The notes under the pieces are model-generated. The model saw only the letters and a program-made list of their open reading frames with translations, had not been told where the DNA came from and searched no databases. Below are positions 17,732-25,849 of a DNA stretch of 64,000 bases, piece by piece (position 1 is the stretch's first letter; each line of letters opens with the position of its first letter). Made by a program: the position numbers and the translations under genes. The stretch spans positions 203,474-267,473 of the forward strand of contig DGQP01000001.1 of NCBI GenBank assembly GCA_002400415.1, in the 5' to 3' direction. This DNA comes from Chitinophagaceae bacterium UBA4411 (GTDB taxonomy: Bacteria > Bacteroidota > Bacteroidia > Chitinophagales > Chitinophagaceae).

Positions 17732-18805
17732 CTAAATCACCTGGAACCCATACGCATACGGATCATCTTCTTTATCGATCAGGATCCTGTTGTAACCATA
17801 TATCTTCGCCCACCCTTCCACGCTGGGGCGTATCGCTGCTTTGCCCGCCACGATCAGTTCTTCTTCAATCCTCCCGGTGAATTTACTCCCGATTATGCTT
17901 TCATGAATAAACGATTCACCTTTTTTTAATTTTCCTTTCGCATACCATTGCGCCATTCTTGCTGAAGTACCCGTACCGCAGGGTGAACGGTCAATGGCTT
18001 TTTCTCCATAGAAAACAGCATTCCTGGCGGTGGAAGTTTTATCTAACACAGCGCCGGTCCACAAAATATGTGAACAACCATTGATCGTTGCATCTTCGGG
18101 ATGAATGAACTCATACTTCGCATTGATGTTCTTCCGCAATTCCCTGGCCCAGGCGATCAATTTGTCCGCTGTATAATGTTCCAGTCCTTTAAAATTTTGT
18201 TGCACATCCACGATCGCATAAAAATTGCCGCCATAGGAAACATCCACTACCAGTTCACCCAGCCCAGAACAATCAACTACCAATTCTGTTGAATGAAGGA
18301 ACGCCGGTACATTCGTCAGTTTTACACTCTCCACTTTAGAACGTCGATGGTCCATCGTCCATGGTCCATCGGCGTTCTTATACTCAATCATCACCAATCC
18401 GGCCGGTGCTTCCATTCTTACGATGCCGGGCACTTTAGGTTGTATCAATCCTTCTTCAATGGCAATAGTGATCGTACCGATGGTGCCATGCCCGCACATC
18501 GGTAAACAACCGCTGGTTTCAATGAACAGTACGGCCACATCATTGGCCGGGTCATGCGGCGGGTATAAAATACTTCCGCTCATCATGTCATGTCCCCGGG
18601 GTTCAAACATCAGCCCGGTTCTGATCCAGTCATAGTCCCGGAGAAAATGCTGCCGCTTCTCACTCATGTTCTTCCCTTCCAGCATGGGTCCTCCTTCCTT
18701 CACCAGCCGGACCGGGTTGCCACAGGTATGGGCGTCGATACAGGTAAAAATGCCCCCCTGCCCCCTGAAGGGGGAGTCAGCATCTTTATAGTTAGTTAGT
18801 TTCAT
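17732..18805 (-). CDS. 4-hydroxyproline epimerase (proline racemase family) with repeat-derived insertions
   Basis: Epimerises trans-4-hydroxy-L-proline to cis-4-hydroxy-D-proline. Both active-site cysteine motifs are present: LPMCGHGTIGT and RSPCGTGTSARMA. FTCIDAHTCGNPVRLV is the usual N-terminus. The start at 18805 (MKLTNYKD) is the closest ATG before this motif. Two segments are foreign to the family. SPFRGQGG, just ahead of FTCIDAHTCG, comes from a GC-rich palindrome at 18753-18776. GPWTMDHRRS, before VESVKLTNVPAFLH, comes from a different palindrome at 18338-18378. Both insertions keep the frame and leave the catalytic motifs intact, so activity is plausible. The upstream open frame to 19051 is repeat-derived and overlaps the divergent desaturase gene. 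Confidence 0.9.
   Translation of the reverse strand: MKLTNYKDADSPFRGQGGIFTCIDAHTCGNPVRLVKEGGPMLEGKNMSEKRQHFLRDYDWIRTGLMFEPRGHDMMSGSILYPPHDPANDVAVLFIETSGCLPMCGHGTIGTITIAIEEGLIQPKVPGIVRMEAPAGLVMIEYKNADGPWTMDHRRSKVESVKLTNVPAFLHSTELVVDCSGLGELVVDVSYGGNFYAIVDVQQNFKGLEHYTADKLIAWARELRKNINAKYEFIHPEDATINGCSHILWTGAVLDKTSTARNAVFYGEKAIDRSPCGTGTSARMAQWYAKGKLKKGESFIHESIIGSKFTGRIEEELIVAGKAAIRPSVEGWAKIYGYNRILIDKEDDPYAYGFQVI
18338..18378. repeat. Palindromic word-repeat inserted within epimerase CDS
   Basis: Near-perfect inverted repeat: AGAACG at the left end and CGTTCT at the right, with GATGGTCCAT words between, all inside the coding sequence. It adds about 13 in-frame residues. Confidence 0.7.
18753..18776. 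repeat. GC-rich palindromic repeat, copy 1 (inside epimerase CDS)
   Basis: CCCCCTGAAGGGGG at 18761-18774 forms a palindrome core with a C-rich tail to its left. It is an inverted copy of the element at 18827-18857 and encodes SPFRGQGG near the epimerase N-terminus. Confidence 0.65.
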
Positions 18806-18826
18806 TTGATAAGAAATTTTCTCAAG

Positions 18827-18857
18827 TCCCCCCTTCAGGGGAGGATTTAGGTAGGGC
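18827..18857. repeat. GC-rich palindromic repeat, copy 2 (upstream of epimerase and desaturase)
   Basis: TCCCCCCTTCAGGGGAGG followed by a TTTAGGTAGGG tail; inverted relative to copy 1, about 50 bp away. It lies between the divergent epimerase and fatty acid hydroxylase starts, so the pair could form a large hairpin there. Confidence 0.65.
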
Positions 18858-18887
18858 TTTTGTAAATTAGCTGCATATTGCTTACAT

Positions 18888-20165
18888 ATGGAACAGTACG
18901 GAAAGATACTACTCATTGCCATGCCGGCCTTCCTGCTGCTGGTACTTTTTGAAAAATGGTATGGCTGGCGCAGGGGAAAAGATACCGTCCGGAATATGGA
19001 CATGGTGAGCAGCCTCAGCAGTGGTGTCACCAACGTGACCAAGGATGTCATCGGTCTGTACCTGGTGGTATTATCATATCCTTTCCTGTTACATCATCTT
19101 GCGCTGACGAGTATTCCCAACAAGATCATCGTTTATATCATTGCCTTCTTTGCCCTCGATTTTGCAGGCTACTGGGTGCACCGCTTACAGCATGTGGCCA
19201 ATTTTTTCTGGAACGGTCATATTGTGCATCACAGCAGCGAAGAATTTAACCTGGCCTGTGCCCTGCGGCAAAGCATCTCTTCCATTGTAAAAACGTTTGC
19301 CATTTTTTTATTACCTGCCGCCCTGCTGGGTGTGCCGGAACAGGTAATTGGTATTGTGGCACCCCTTCATTTGTTTGCCCAGTTCTGGTATCATACACAA
19401 CATATCAACCGGATGGGATTTCTCGAAAAGATCATCGTCACACCTTCCCATCACCGGGTGCACCATGCCATCAACAAAGAATATATTGACAAGAACTACG
19501 GTCAGATCTTTATTTTCTGGGACAAGTGGTTTGGCACTTACCAGGAAGAATTACCCACCGTGCCGCCGGTGTATGGTATCACCAGGCCGGTACAAACCTG
19601 GAACCCGATCAAAATAAATTTCCAGCATGTGTGGTTATTGATCAAAGATGCCTGGAGAACGAAGAACTGGAAAGATAAATTTACTCTCTGGTTCAAACCC
19701 ACAGGCTACCGCCCCGCTGATGTGGCAGCCAAATACCCGGTCTATAAAATTGAAGACGTCTATCATTTCAATAAGTACGGTACCAAAACATCAGCCACTT
19801 TTACTGCCTGGACCTGGTTTCAATTACTCATGATCCTTGGTTTTGTAAGCTACCTGTTTGGCAATATTGCCCTGATCAAAACACTGGATAACTACAATAT
19901 TTTCTGGTACGGTGGTTTTATTTTTCTTAGTGTGTATGCTCTTACCGACCTGATGGACCGCAATGCTTCTGCCATGATCGTTGAAATACTAAGAAGCGGA
20001 CTCGGCCTGTATTTTATCTATACCCAAAATGATTGGTTTGGGGCCGGTACTTATCTTGCTGCACTCAGGTATATACTCGGGGTGTATTTTATTTTTTCAA
20101 TTTTGGTTACGGGCTGGTTTGTGATGAAGCATCGGAGGGAGGATTTGAGTCTGGCGGCTGTTTAA
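18888..20165 (+). CDS. Sterol desaturase / fatty acid hydroxylase family membrane protein
   Basis: 425 residues, polytopic. The di-iron histidine boxes of the superfamily are clear: HRLQH, HIVHH and HHRVHH, within GYWVHRLQH, GHIVHHSSEEFNLA and TPSHHRVHHAIN. After the histidine core the C-terminal third adds four more membrane helices (FQLLMILGFVSYLFGNIAL onwards), an arrangement seen in alkylglycerol monooxygenase-like members. It probably hydroxylates or desaturates a membrane lipid. It begins the plus-strand block that divides the hydroxyproline genes. Exact substrate unknown. Confidence 0.88.
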   Translation: MEQYGKILLIAMPAFLLLVLFEKWYGWRRGKDTVRNMDMVSSLSSGVTNVTKDVIGLYLVVLSYPFLLHHLALTSIPNKIIVYIIAFFALDFAGYWVHRLQHVANFFWNGHIVHHSSEEFNLACALRQSISSIVKTFAIFLLPAALLGVPEQVIGIVAPLHLFAQFWYHTQHINRMGFLEKIIVTPSHHRVHHAINKEYIDKNYGQIFIFWDKWFGTYQEELPTVPPVYGITRPVQTWNPIKINFQHVWLLIKDAWRTKNWKDKFTLWFKPTGYRPADVAAKYPVYKIEDVYHFNKYGTKTSATFTAWTWFQLLMILGFVSYLFGNIALIKTLDNYNIFWYGGFIFLSVYALTDLMDRNASAMIVEILRSGLGLYFIYTQNDWFGAGTYLAALRYILGVYFIFSILVTGWFVMKHRREDLSLAAV

Positions 20166-20274
20166 AAAAACATGCCGACAAGGATTGTATATGTTATTTC
20201 TGAATTCCCAGTTATGTCATTTAATCCCGGGTTATCAACGAATTTTCCCCGACTGCGCTACTCAAAAAACCTCT

Positions 20275-20307
20275 TTTGTAAGTCTTGATATTATTATGCT
20301 AAATTTG
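20275..20307 (+). promoter_or_regulatory. Promoter of the restriction-modification pair (Bacteroidota -33/-7)
   Basis: TTTG at 20275-20278 and TAAATTTG at 20300-20307, separated by 21 nt, match the Bacteroidota consensus TTTG-N17-23-TAnnTTTG. The methyltransferase ATG follows at 20329, leaving a leader of roughly 15-20 nt. Confidence 0.6.
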
Positions 20308-20328
20308 GACTAATTAATTTAGTAATAC

Positions 20329-21279
20329 ATGAAGGTAAGAGAGCCATTATTCAATTATGTAAGTCCCGATACTAACTATGAAATCAAAAAAGGCGATTGC
20401 CTAGCAGTTCTGAAAAAAATTGAAGACAAAAAATTTGATCTCATATTAACATCTCCTCCATATAATATTGGTAAGTCATATGAGACAAAAACAAGCATTG
20501 AAAAATATTTGGAAACGCAAGAAGAAATAATAGACCAATTAGTACGTACACTTTCTGACAGAGGCAGCATATGCTGGCAAGTTGGCAACTATGTTGACAA
20601 AGGCGAAGTTTTTCCTCTTGATATTTTCTATTACCAAATATTTAAAAAGCACGGTTTACAGCTCCGCAATCGTATCATTTGGCATTTCGGACATGGGCTT
20701 CATGCTTCAAACCGTTTCAGCGGACGTTACGAAACTATATTATGGTTCAGTAAAACAAATGAGTATATATTCAACCTTGATAAAGTCCGAGTACCTTCAA
20801 AATATCCAGGTAAGCGACATTTTAAAGGGCCAAAGAAAGGGCAGGTTTCAGGCAACCCATTAGGAAAAAACCCAAGCGATATTTGGGAGATTATTGAGCA
20901 GGATTGGGATAAGGCAATGTGGAATATTCCCAATGTAAAATCAAATCATCCGGAAAAAGTCGACCACCCATGTCAATTCCCTATTGAATTAGTTGAGCGT
21001 TGCGTTCTAGCATTAACAGAGGAAAATAGTTGGGTGCTTGATCCTTTTTCAGGTGTTGGCTCTACTGTTATTGGCGCAATAAAAAATGACCGTAATGCAA
21101 TCGGCATCGAAAAAGAAGACGCTTATTGCAAAATAGCTAAACAAAGAATTAAAGATTTTAAAGAGGGTACACTGAAAGTAAGACCAATAAACAAGCCAAT
21201 TCACAAACCCAGTGGCAATGATAAAATATCACAAGTTCCAGAAGAATGGCTTGCTCTAAACTTCGTAAACGGACAATAA
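20329..21279 (+). CDS. Type II DNA methyltransferase, beta class (probable N4-cytosine or N6-adenine)
   Basis: 316 residues. Catalytic motif IV is TSPPYNIGK at residues 41-49, close to the N-terminus. The AdoMet-binding FxGxG motif is in WVLDPFSGVGSTVIGAIKND near residue 245, giving the beta-class order (IV before I). SPPY is typical of N4-cytosine enzymes but also occurs in some N6-adenine ones. The stop codon abuts the ATG of a BglII-like endonuclease (TAAATG), so the two form an operon. The gene is visibly more AT-rich than the neighbouring metabolic genes, in keeping with horizontal acquisition. It should protect the host DNA at the endonuclease's site. Confidence 0.92.
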   Translation: MKVREPLFNYVSPDTNYEIKKGDCLAVLKKIEDKKFDLILTSPPYNIGKSYETKTSIEKYLETQEEIIDQLVRTLSDRGSICWQVGNYVDKGEVFPLDIFYYQIFKKHGLQLRNRIIWHFGHGLHASNRFSGRYETILWFSKTNEYIFNLDKVRVPSKYPGKRHFKGPKKGQVSGNPLGKNPSDIWEIIEQDWDKAMWNIPNVKSNHPEKVDHPCQFPIELVERCVLALTEENSWVLDPFSGVGSTVIGAIKNDRNAIGIEKEDAYCKIAKQRIKDFKEGTLKVRPINKPIHKPSGNDKISQVPEEWLALNFVNGQ

Positions 21280-21894
21280 ATGAAAATAGCGCAAAAATAT
21301 TCCCATTTGAACGGCGAAGAATATTTAATTGTACATCACAACAATCTTTATAAAGAAATAAAAGAAGTTATTTCAAGTATTGATGCTGAAAAACTGAGAA
21401 CCAAAATCAGCAAAGAGAAAAGAAAAATAGGCAATAGTTTATTATCCCCTATTGAATTAAATGAAGCCTTCAATAGTGAATTTTACAAACGCAGGTGGGA
21501 AGAAAGCCGTTATAACTACTATATCACTCTCAACCGTGAACTCATGGAAAAGAGTGTTCTAATGTCTGCAAAAGAGCAGAAGGATTTTCTTGTTGCAAAC
21601 GGTGAGAAAGAGCCGATTTATAGTTACAACCAGACCGACTTTGTAAAAGATAAAATTGCAGTTGAGGTTCAATTTGGCAAATATGCCTTTGTTGCATTTG
21701 ATTTGTTTGTAAAGCACATGCTATTTTATTCTGGTGGTGTTATCAACCTAGGTATAGAAATTCTTCCAACAAAGAAAATGCAAACTCAAATGAGCAGCGG
21801 TGTTGCATATTATGAAGGAGAAGTTTATAACGTAATGAGACAAGGACGCAATAGCCCTCCAGTACCTTTATTAATTTTGGGAATCGAACCATAG
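21280..21894 (+). CDS. BglII/BstYI-family type II restriction endonuclease
   Basis: 204 residues. The PD-(D/E)XK-type active site is D120-x8-E129-x-Q131 in TDFVKDKIAVEVQFGK, with the same spacing as D84, E93 and Q95 of BglII as I remember it. The following FVAFDLFVKHM and the GINLGIEILPTKKM-like segment (INLGIEILPTKKMQTQMSSG) also resemble BstYI and BglII. From the family, the site would be AGATCT, RGATCY or another GATC-core sequence. AGATCT occurs normally in the window (for example near 6857 and 19504), which is compatible with methylation protection. It starts directly after the methyltransferase stop. A small AT-rich hairpin follows at 21898-21922. Confidence 0.85.
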   Translation: MKIAQKYSHLNGEEYLIVHHNNLYKEIKEVISSIDAEKLRTKISKEKRKIGNSLLSPIELNEAFNSEFYKRRWEESRYNYYITLNRELMEKSVLMSAKEQKDFLVANGEKEPIYSYNQTDFVKDKIAVEVQFGKYAFVAFDLFVKHMLFYSGGVINLGIEILPTKKMQTQMSSGVAYYEGEVYNVMRQGRNSPPVPLLILGIEP

Positions 21895-22044
21895 CTTATA
21901 TAGTAAAGAAACTCTACTATATCAACCTGCTGTTTTCAAGCCATATCAGCAATCACTGGTTATTTTTTACTTCTCCCCTCAAAATGTTGAAAACCTGTTC
22001 ACAACTGGCCCTTCTTTACCGGTAACCCCGGCAGGCGAATATTT

Positions 22045-22052
22045 TACTTTTG
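22045..22052 (+). promoter_or_regulatory. Candidate -7 element for the TPR/Ppx-like gene
   Basis: TACTTTTG fits TAnnTTTG. It overlaps the first in-frame ATG (22050), which supports translation from 22107 instead. No good -33 box at standard spacing. Confidence 0.3.
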
Positions 22053-22106
22053 TCCCGGTACAAACTGTCCGATACCGGCTCTAACAGCCAATTTAATCCA
22101 ACGAAC

Positions 22107-23516
22107 ATGTCACTCAGAAACCTGCTGCCTGCCCTCTTGTTGTTCCTGTGCTGCTCCGCTGCTGCACAGCCCGGTAAGCCTCAACCTAATTCCCGGATAT
22201 TGAAAACGGCCACTTCGCTGCTGCAGGCCCAGCAATATGAAGCTGCCGAAGAATATTTTACCAAAGCACTGAAGAATGCCCTCGCCGCAAAGAATGCTTA
22301 TCACCAGGCACAGGCTTATGAAGGATTGGGTACCTTGTACAGCAAGACGAACCAGACCAGGCAGTCAGTGGAGTCCTATCAGAAAGCTATCAAACTATAC
22401 AGAGCACTTGACCTGCCGGTGATCGCCGACCTGGTGAACAGCATGCTGAAAAATGTACAGGGTATCGGTGATTTGTATGCCGGTGTGGAGATCGGCGCCA
22501 AGGGTGTAAAGCTGAGTGTGATTGATGTGAAGATGGGTAAGGATGGTGAGAACGATTTCACCCTGAAAATGGATACCTCCATCAACTCTGATGCAGCCGC
22601 TTTATCCTACCAGAGTGAGAAAGAAACTCATGATGCTATCAGCATTCTGTACGATATCATCCGGAAAAAATACCAGGTGCCTGCGGCAAGAACACATATC
22701 GTTATCAGCAGCGGGCTGAAACAGGAACTGGATAAGTACAATAAGGTGGAATATTTCGCCAATGTGGTTCGTCCCAAAGAACTGGACCCAAAGATCCGTA
22801 TCAGTTATATTACCGTGGACCAGGAAGCAGAACTGAGTTTTAAAGGTATTGTCCCCACCCTTAACCGGCTTACTGCGAACCAGATTGATGTGGGCAGCGG
22901 TAATACCAAAGGCGGTTACCTGAACAGCGGCCGCAGTTTTGTTCCCGTCACCTTTCCGTTAGGCACGAAATCTTTTCAACGCTTAGTGGAAGAAAAATTA
23001 CCCGCCGGCAGTACAAAGCTGGATGATTACCTGCGTACTGCTGAAAAGATCATTATTGACAGCCTCGGCAGAATGATTGTTTACCAGTTCCGGGATAAGA
23101 CTGATTTCAAATCAAGGGATATGGTGTATATCTCCGGCGGCATCGTGTGGTGTATTGCTTCGCTGATGCACCCCGACCAGATCAGGCAGAACCAAGTGGA
23201 ACTGACACCCCAGGATATTGCTGATTTCCGCAAGCTGGTGTACAGTGATTATGATAAACTGATCAAACCCGACCTGAAGAAACTGAGTTATTCCGATGCA
23301 CAGGCTTCACAGGCCAATATCAACCGGGTGATAAAAACCTATGATCAGAAAGCATTACTGGCAGGAACGATCTGGCTGGATGAGGTGATCCATGAAGTGA
23401 ATAAGATCAATACGAACAAGAAATTTATTTTCCCAAGATATGCTTATGTAGGCTGGATCAGCGGTTATATCATGGATAAAATCAGTAAACAATATACGGG
23501 GCTGGCAGCGAACTGA
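22107..23516 (+). CDS. Exported TPR protein fused to a Ppx/GppA-like (actin-fold) domain
   Basis: 469 residues from ATG 22107, which opens a clean Sec signal peptide (NLLPALLLFLCCSAAAQ). Residues about 35-120 hold two to three TPR units (AAEEYFTKALKNALAAKNAY, QAQAYEGLGTLYSKTNQ, SVESYQKAIKLYRALDL). The rest resembles the ASKHA ATPase fold of exopolyphosphatases: phosphate-1-like GVEIGAKGVKLSVIDV, phosphate-2-like QIDVGSGNTKGGY and adenosine-like MVYISGGIVWCIASL. A nucleotide-binding fold outside the cytoplasm is unusual, since the periplasm lacks ATP; it may bind polyphosphate or another ligand. It ends at a strong terminator. The biological role is unknown. Confidence 0.75.
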   Translation: MSLRNLLPALLLFLCCSAAAQPGKPQPNSRILKTATSLLQAQQYEAAEEYFTKALKNALAAKNAYHQAQAYEGLGTLYSKTNQTRQSVESYQKAIKLYRALDLPVIADLVNSMLKNVQGIGDLYAGVEIGAKGVKLSVIDVKMGKDGENDFTLKMDTSINSDAAALSYQSEKETHDAISILYDIIRKKYQVPAARTHIVISSGLKQELDKYNKVEYFANVVRPKELDPKIRISYITVDQEAELSFKGIVPTLNRLTANQIDVGSGNTKGGYLNSGRSFVPVTFPLGTKSFQRLVEEKLPAGSTKLDDYLRTAEKIIIDSLGRMIVYQFRDKTDFKSRDMVYISGGIVWCIASLMHPDQIRQNQVELTPQDIADFRKLVYSDYDKLIKPDLKKLSYSDAQASQANINRVIKTYDQKALLAGTIWLDEVIHEVNKINTNKKFIFPRYAYVGWISGYIMDKISKQYTGLAAN

Positions 23517-23544
23517 TCCTGAATCAAACTATTAATAGAAATAT

Positions 23545-23582
23545 AAAAGAACAGCCGGTAAGATTTTACCGGCTGTTCTTTT
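23545..23582. terminator. Bidirectional terminator
   Basis: Perfect 17-bp stem (23545-23561 with 23566-23582), 4-nt loop, with A-run on the left and T-run on the right. It serves the plus-strand TPR/Ppx-like gene and the convergent minus-strand phnA-like gene, whose stop codon overlaps it. Confidence 0.9.
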
Positions 23583-24159
23583 ATCCCTGCTTCCTTACAT
23601 ACTTCGTCAGTATCACGATCTGCTGTCCTTCAATTCTTCCTTCGATCTGTTCGAAATTATCAGGGACCACCCGGATATTTCTCACCACCGTGCCCAATTT
23701 GGCATTGAGTGTTGAGCCTTTTACATCTAATGATTTGGTGAGAACAACGGTATCGCCATTATTTAACACGGCCCCGTAACAATCTTTATGCAGGTCAACC
23801 GAACCATCACTCTCATGATCGCCTGTGGCTTTGGCCCAGGCTAATTTTTCATCATCGAGATAAAGCATCTCCAATTGTTCGGCTGCCCAGCTTTCATTGC
23901 GCAAGCGGTTCAGTATGCGCCAGGCCATTATCTGCACGGGCGCCACCTCACTCCACATACTGGTGGTCAAACATTGCCAGTGCTTACTGTCCAGTTCTTC
24001 TTTTTTTTCTATCTGTGCTAAACATTTGGGGCAAACGAGAACAGCATCTTCCATATTTCCGGTAGCCGGCGGCACTTCATATACTTTCAGATTTTCAGTT
24101 GCTTCACACAACTCGCATTTGTTACCACTTCGCTTGGCCAGCAATTCATCCTGTTTCAT
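23581..24159 (-). CDS. PhnA-domain (YjdM-like) zinc-ribbon protein
   Basis: 192 residues. N-terminal zinc ribbon with CELC and CPKC pairs (KCELCEATENL and VLVCPKCLAQ). The C-terminal PhnA-type SH3-like domain is DCYGAVLNNGDTVVLTKSLDVKG, followed by KLGTVVRNIRVV. Members were named alkylphosphonate uptake proteins, but the genetic link to phosphonate use is weak and no phn genes are nearby. It sits downstream of the aldehyde dehydrogenase on the same strand direction as the hydroxyproline genes, yet has its own gap. Family firm, function unknown. Confidence 0.9.
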   Translation of the reverse strand: MKQDELLAKRSGNKCELCEATENLKVYEVPPATGNMEDAVLVCPKCLAQIEKKEELDSKHWQCLTTSMWSEVAPVQIMAWRILNRLRNESWAAEQLEMLYLDDEKLAWAKATGDHESDGSVDLHKDCYGAVLNNGDTVVLTKSLDVKGSTLNAKLGTVVRNIRVVPDNFEQIEGRIEGQQIVILTKYVRKQG

Positions 24160-24235
24160 AATTTCTTTTTTGGAGGCGGCGAATGTAACTAAATTAAACG
24201 GGATGCTCTATGATTCTGTTGGCTACCCGGCTATT

Positions 24236-24266
24236 GATTACTGACTCCCGACTTCCAACTAACGAC
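24236..24266. repeat. Word-repeat at the aldehyde dehydrogenase 3' end
   Basis: On the minus strand: repeated GGAAGTCGGGAGTC / GAGTCGTTAGTTGG words. The array provides the last codons (ELSR) and stop codon of the dehydrogenase, just as a similar array does for bshC. Confidence 0.45.
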
Positions 24267-25734
24267 TCAACTCCCCGTTCACCGTTCTCCATATCCCCAG
24301 CGGGTTCTCATTCTTCAGTTCATCCGGTAATAACTCATTGCTCCAGTTTTGAAAAGCCTGCGGTCTTGCAAACCGTTTGATGGCATCCGCACCCACAGCC
24401 CCGAAACGGGAGTCAGTGGTGGCCGGGTAAGGACCTCCATGCTGCATACTTAAACAAACTTCCACACCGGTCGGCACTCCGTTCAGGATAATTCGTCCGC
24501 AAATGTTTTTTACCGCTTCTGCCAGTTCCCCATATTGTTGCATATCTGCAATTGTAGCCATCAGCGTGGCCGTCAATTGTCCTTCGAGCTGTTGCGCCAC
24601 GGTCAGCATCTCATTCATATCAGCACAACGCACGATGATCGAATAGGGACCGAAAACTTCCTGCTGCAATAAAGGATTGCTGATAAATGTGGAAGCCGTA
24701 GTGGTAGTAATGGTAGGTGCTCCCTGGTTCAGTTGCGGCTCTGTCCCTGAAACAGCGATCATCTCCACCCCTTCCTGGGCAATCGCATTGGCTCTTCTCT
24801 CCACGTAGTTTTTAAAAATACCCGGGTGAAGCATGTCAGCAGGCGCTGTATTTTTTATTTCCGCAGCAAGCGTTTCCATAAACAATTGCAGGTCTGCATT
24901 ATCAATGGCAACAAGGATACCCGGGTTGGTACAAAATTGTCCCACACCCAGGGTAATGGAGCCGGCATATTGTTTCGCCACTTCAGCCGCCGCTTCTTTC
25001 ATTTTACCGGGTAACAAAAAAACAGGATTTACACTACTCATCTCTGCAAAAACCGGGACCGGCGTTTTGCGCTGGCCGGCCCAGTCGGATAATTGTTTGC
25101 CGCCTGCAAATGAACCGGTGAAACCAACAGCTTTGGTATGTTCATGTTCCACCAATGCTCTTCCCACTTCAAACGATACACCATGAATATGTGTGAAAAT
25201 TCCCGCCGGCATTGCACAAGCCCCGGCTGCTTTTAAGACAGCGGAAGCCACCAGTTCACTGGTTTGTGCATGAGCAGGATGTGCTTTTACGATAACAGGG
25301 CAACCCGCTGCTAATGCGGAGGCGGTATCACCACCGGCTGTTGAATACGCAAATGGAAAGTTAGCCGCGCCAAATACAACAACAGGCCCCAGCGGCACCA
25401 GCATTTTCCGGATATCCGGTTTGGGGGGATTCTTATCCGGTACCGCGGTATCAATTCTTGCTTCCAGCCAATCGCCTTTTTCACAGGCATCGGCATAAGA
25501 AGTTAATTGAAACATCGTTCTTACCCGCTCACCCCGTAGCCTTGCTTCAGGTAAATGCGTTTCTTCAGCAGCAATCCTTAATAATTCATCACCCAGGTTT
25601 TCAATTTCCCTGGCAATGGCCCGCATAAAATCAGCTCTTTGTTTCAGTGAATAGTTGCGGTACACATGAAAAGCTTTCCATGCCTGCTGCATTGCATCGT
25701 TGATTTCTTCGGTTGTATGGTCTGTATATGTCAT
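24259..25734 (-). CDS. Aldehyde dehydrogenase (NADP+), probable 2-oxoglutarate semialdehyde dehydrogenase
   Basis: 491 residues from ATG 25734 (MTYTDHTTEEINDAMQQAWK). Catalytic cysteine is in GVGQFCTNPGI, the general base region in VFAEMSSVNPVF, and cofactor-binding segments in VVFGAANFPFAYSTAGGD and GFTGSFAGGKQL. This is the aldehyde dehydrogenase (NADP+) subgroup that includes 2-oxoglutarate semialdehyde dehydrogenases, the last step of hydroxyproline, arabinose and glucarate degradation. With the neighbouring DHDPS-family gene upstream and the epimerase and oxidase further along, hydroxyproline is the best guess. The product 2-oxoglutarate would enter the TCA cycle. Confidence 0.88.
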   Translation of the reverse strand: MTYTDHTTEEINDAMQQAWKAFHVYRNYSLKQRADFMRAIAREIENLGDELLRIAAEETHLPEARLRGERVRTMFQLTSYADACEKGDWLEARIDTAVPDKNPPKPDIRKMLVPLGPVVVFGAANFPFAYSTAGGDTASALAAGCPVIVKAHPAHAQTSELVASAVLKAAGACAMPAGIFTHIHGVSFEVGRALVEHEHTKAVGFTGSFAGGKQLSDWAGQRKTPVPVFAEMSSVNPVFLLPGKMKEAAAEVAKQYAGSITLGVGQFCTNPGILVAIDNADLQLFMETLAAEIKNTAPADMLHPGIFKNYVERRANAIAQEGVEMIAVSGTEPQLNQGAPTITTTTASTFISNPLLQQEVFGPYSIIVRCADMNEMLTVAQQLEGQLTATLMATIADMQQYGELAEAVKNICGRIILNGVPTGVEVCLSMQHGGPYPATTDSRFGAVGADAIKRFARPQAFQNWSNELLPDELKNENPLGIWRTVNGELSR

Positions 25735-25757
25735 AAAATAATTATTGTTGTAAAGCA

Positions 25758-25838
25758 CTATGTATAGCTATGTGCCTATGATCCTATGTGATTAAGATTT
25801 TACCACATAGCCACAATAGAAACATAAGAGTACATAGA
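25758..25838. repeat. ORF-less word-repeat stem-loop (CTATGTG type)
   Basis: Left arm 25758-25790 and right arm 25803-25838 consist of CTATGT-type words in opposite orientation. The inner stem is CTATGTG (25784-25790) with CACATAG (25804-25810). It lies in the gap between the deaminase and dehydrogenase genes. The design is like the arms of the four-helix-bundle cassettes but without a gene. Confidence 0.6.
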
Positions 25839-25849
25839 TATTCAGGGAA

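Noticed and set aside
20329..21894. Avoidance of the AGATCT site as evidence for the restriction specificity
   Set aside because: AGATCT occurs several times by eye (near 4257, 6857, 19504, 42331, 63731), about what chance allows, so no depletion can be claimed.
21898..21922. AT-only hairpin ATATAGTA/TACTATAT after the restriction enzyme gene
   Set aside because: Eight A/T-rich pairs and no T-tract; too weak to call a terminator.
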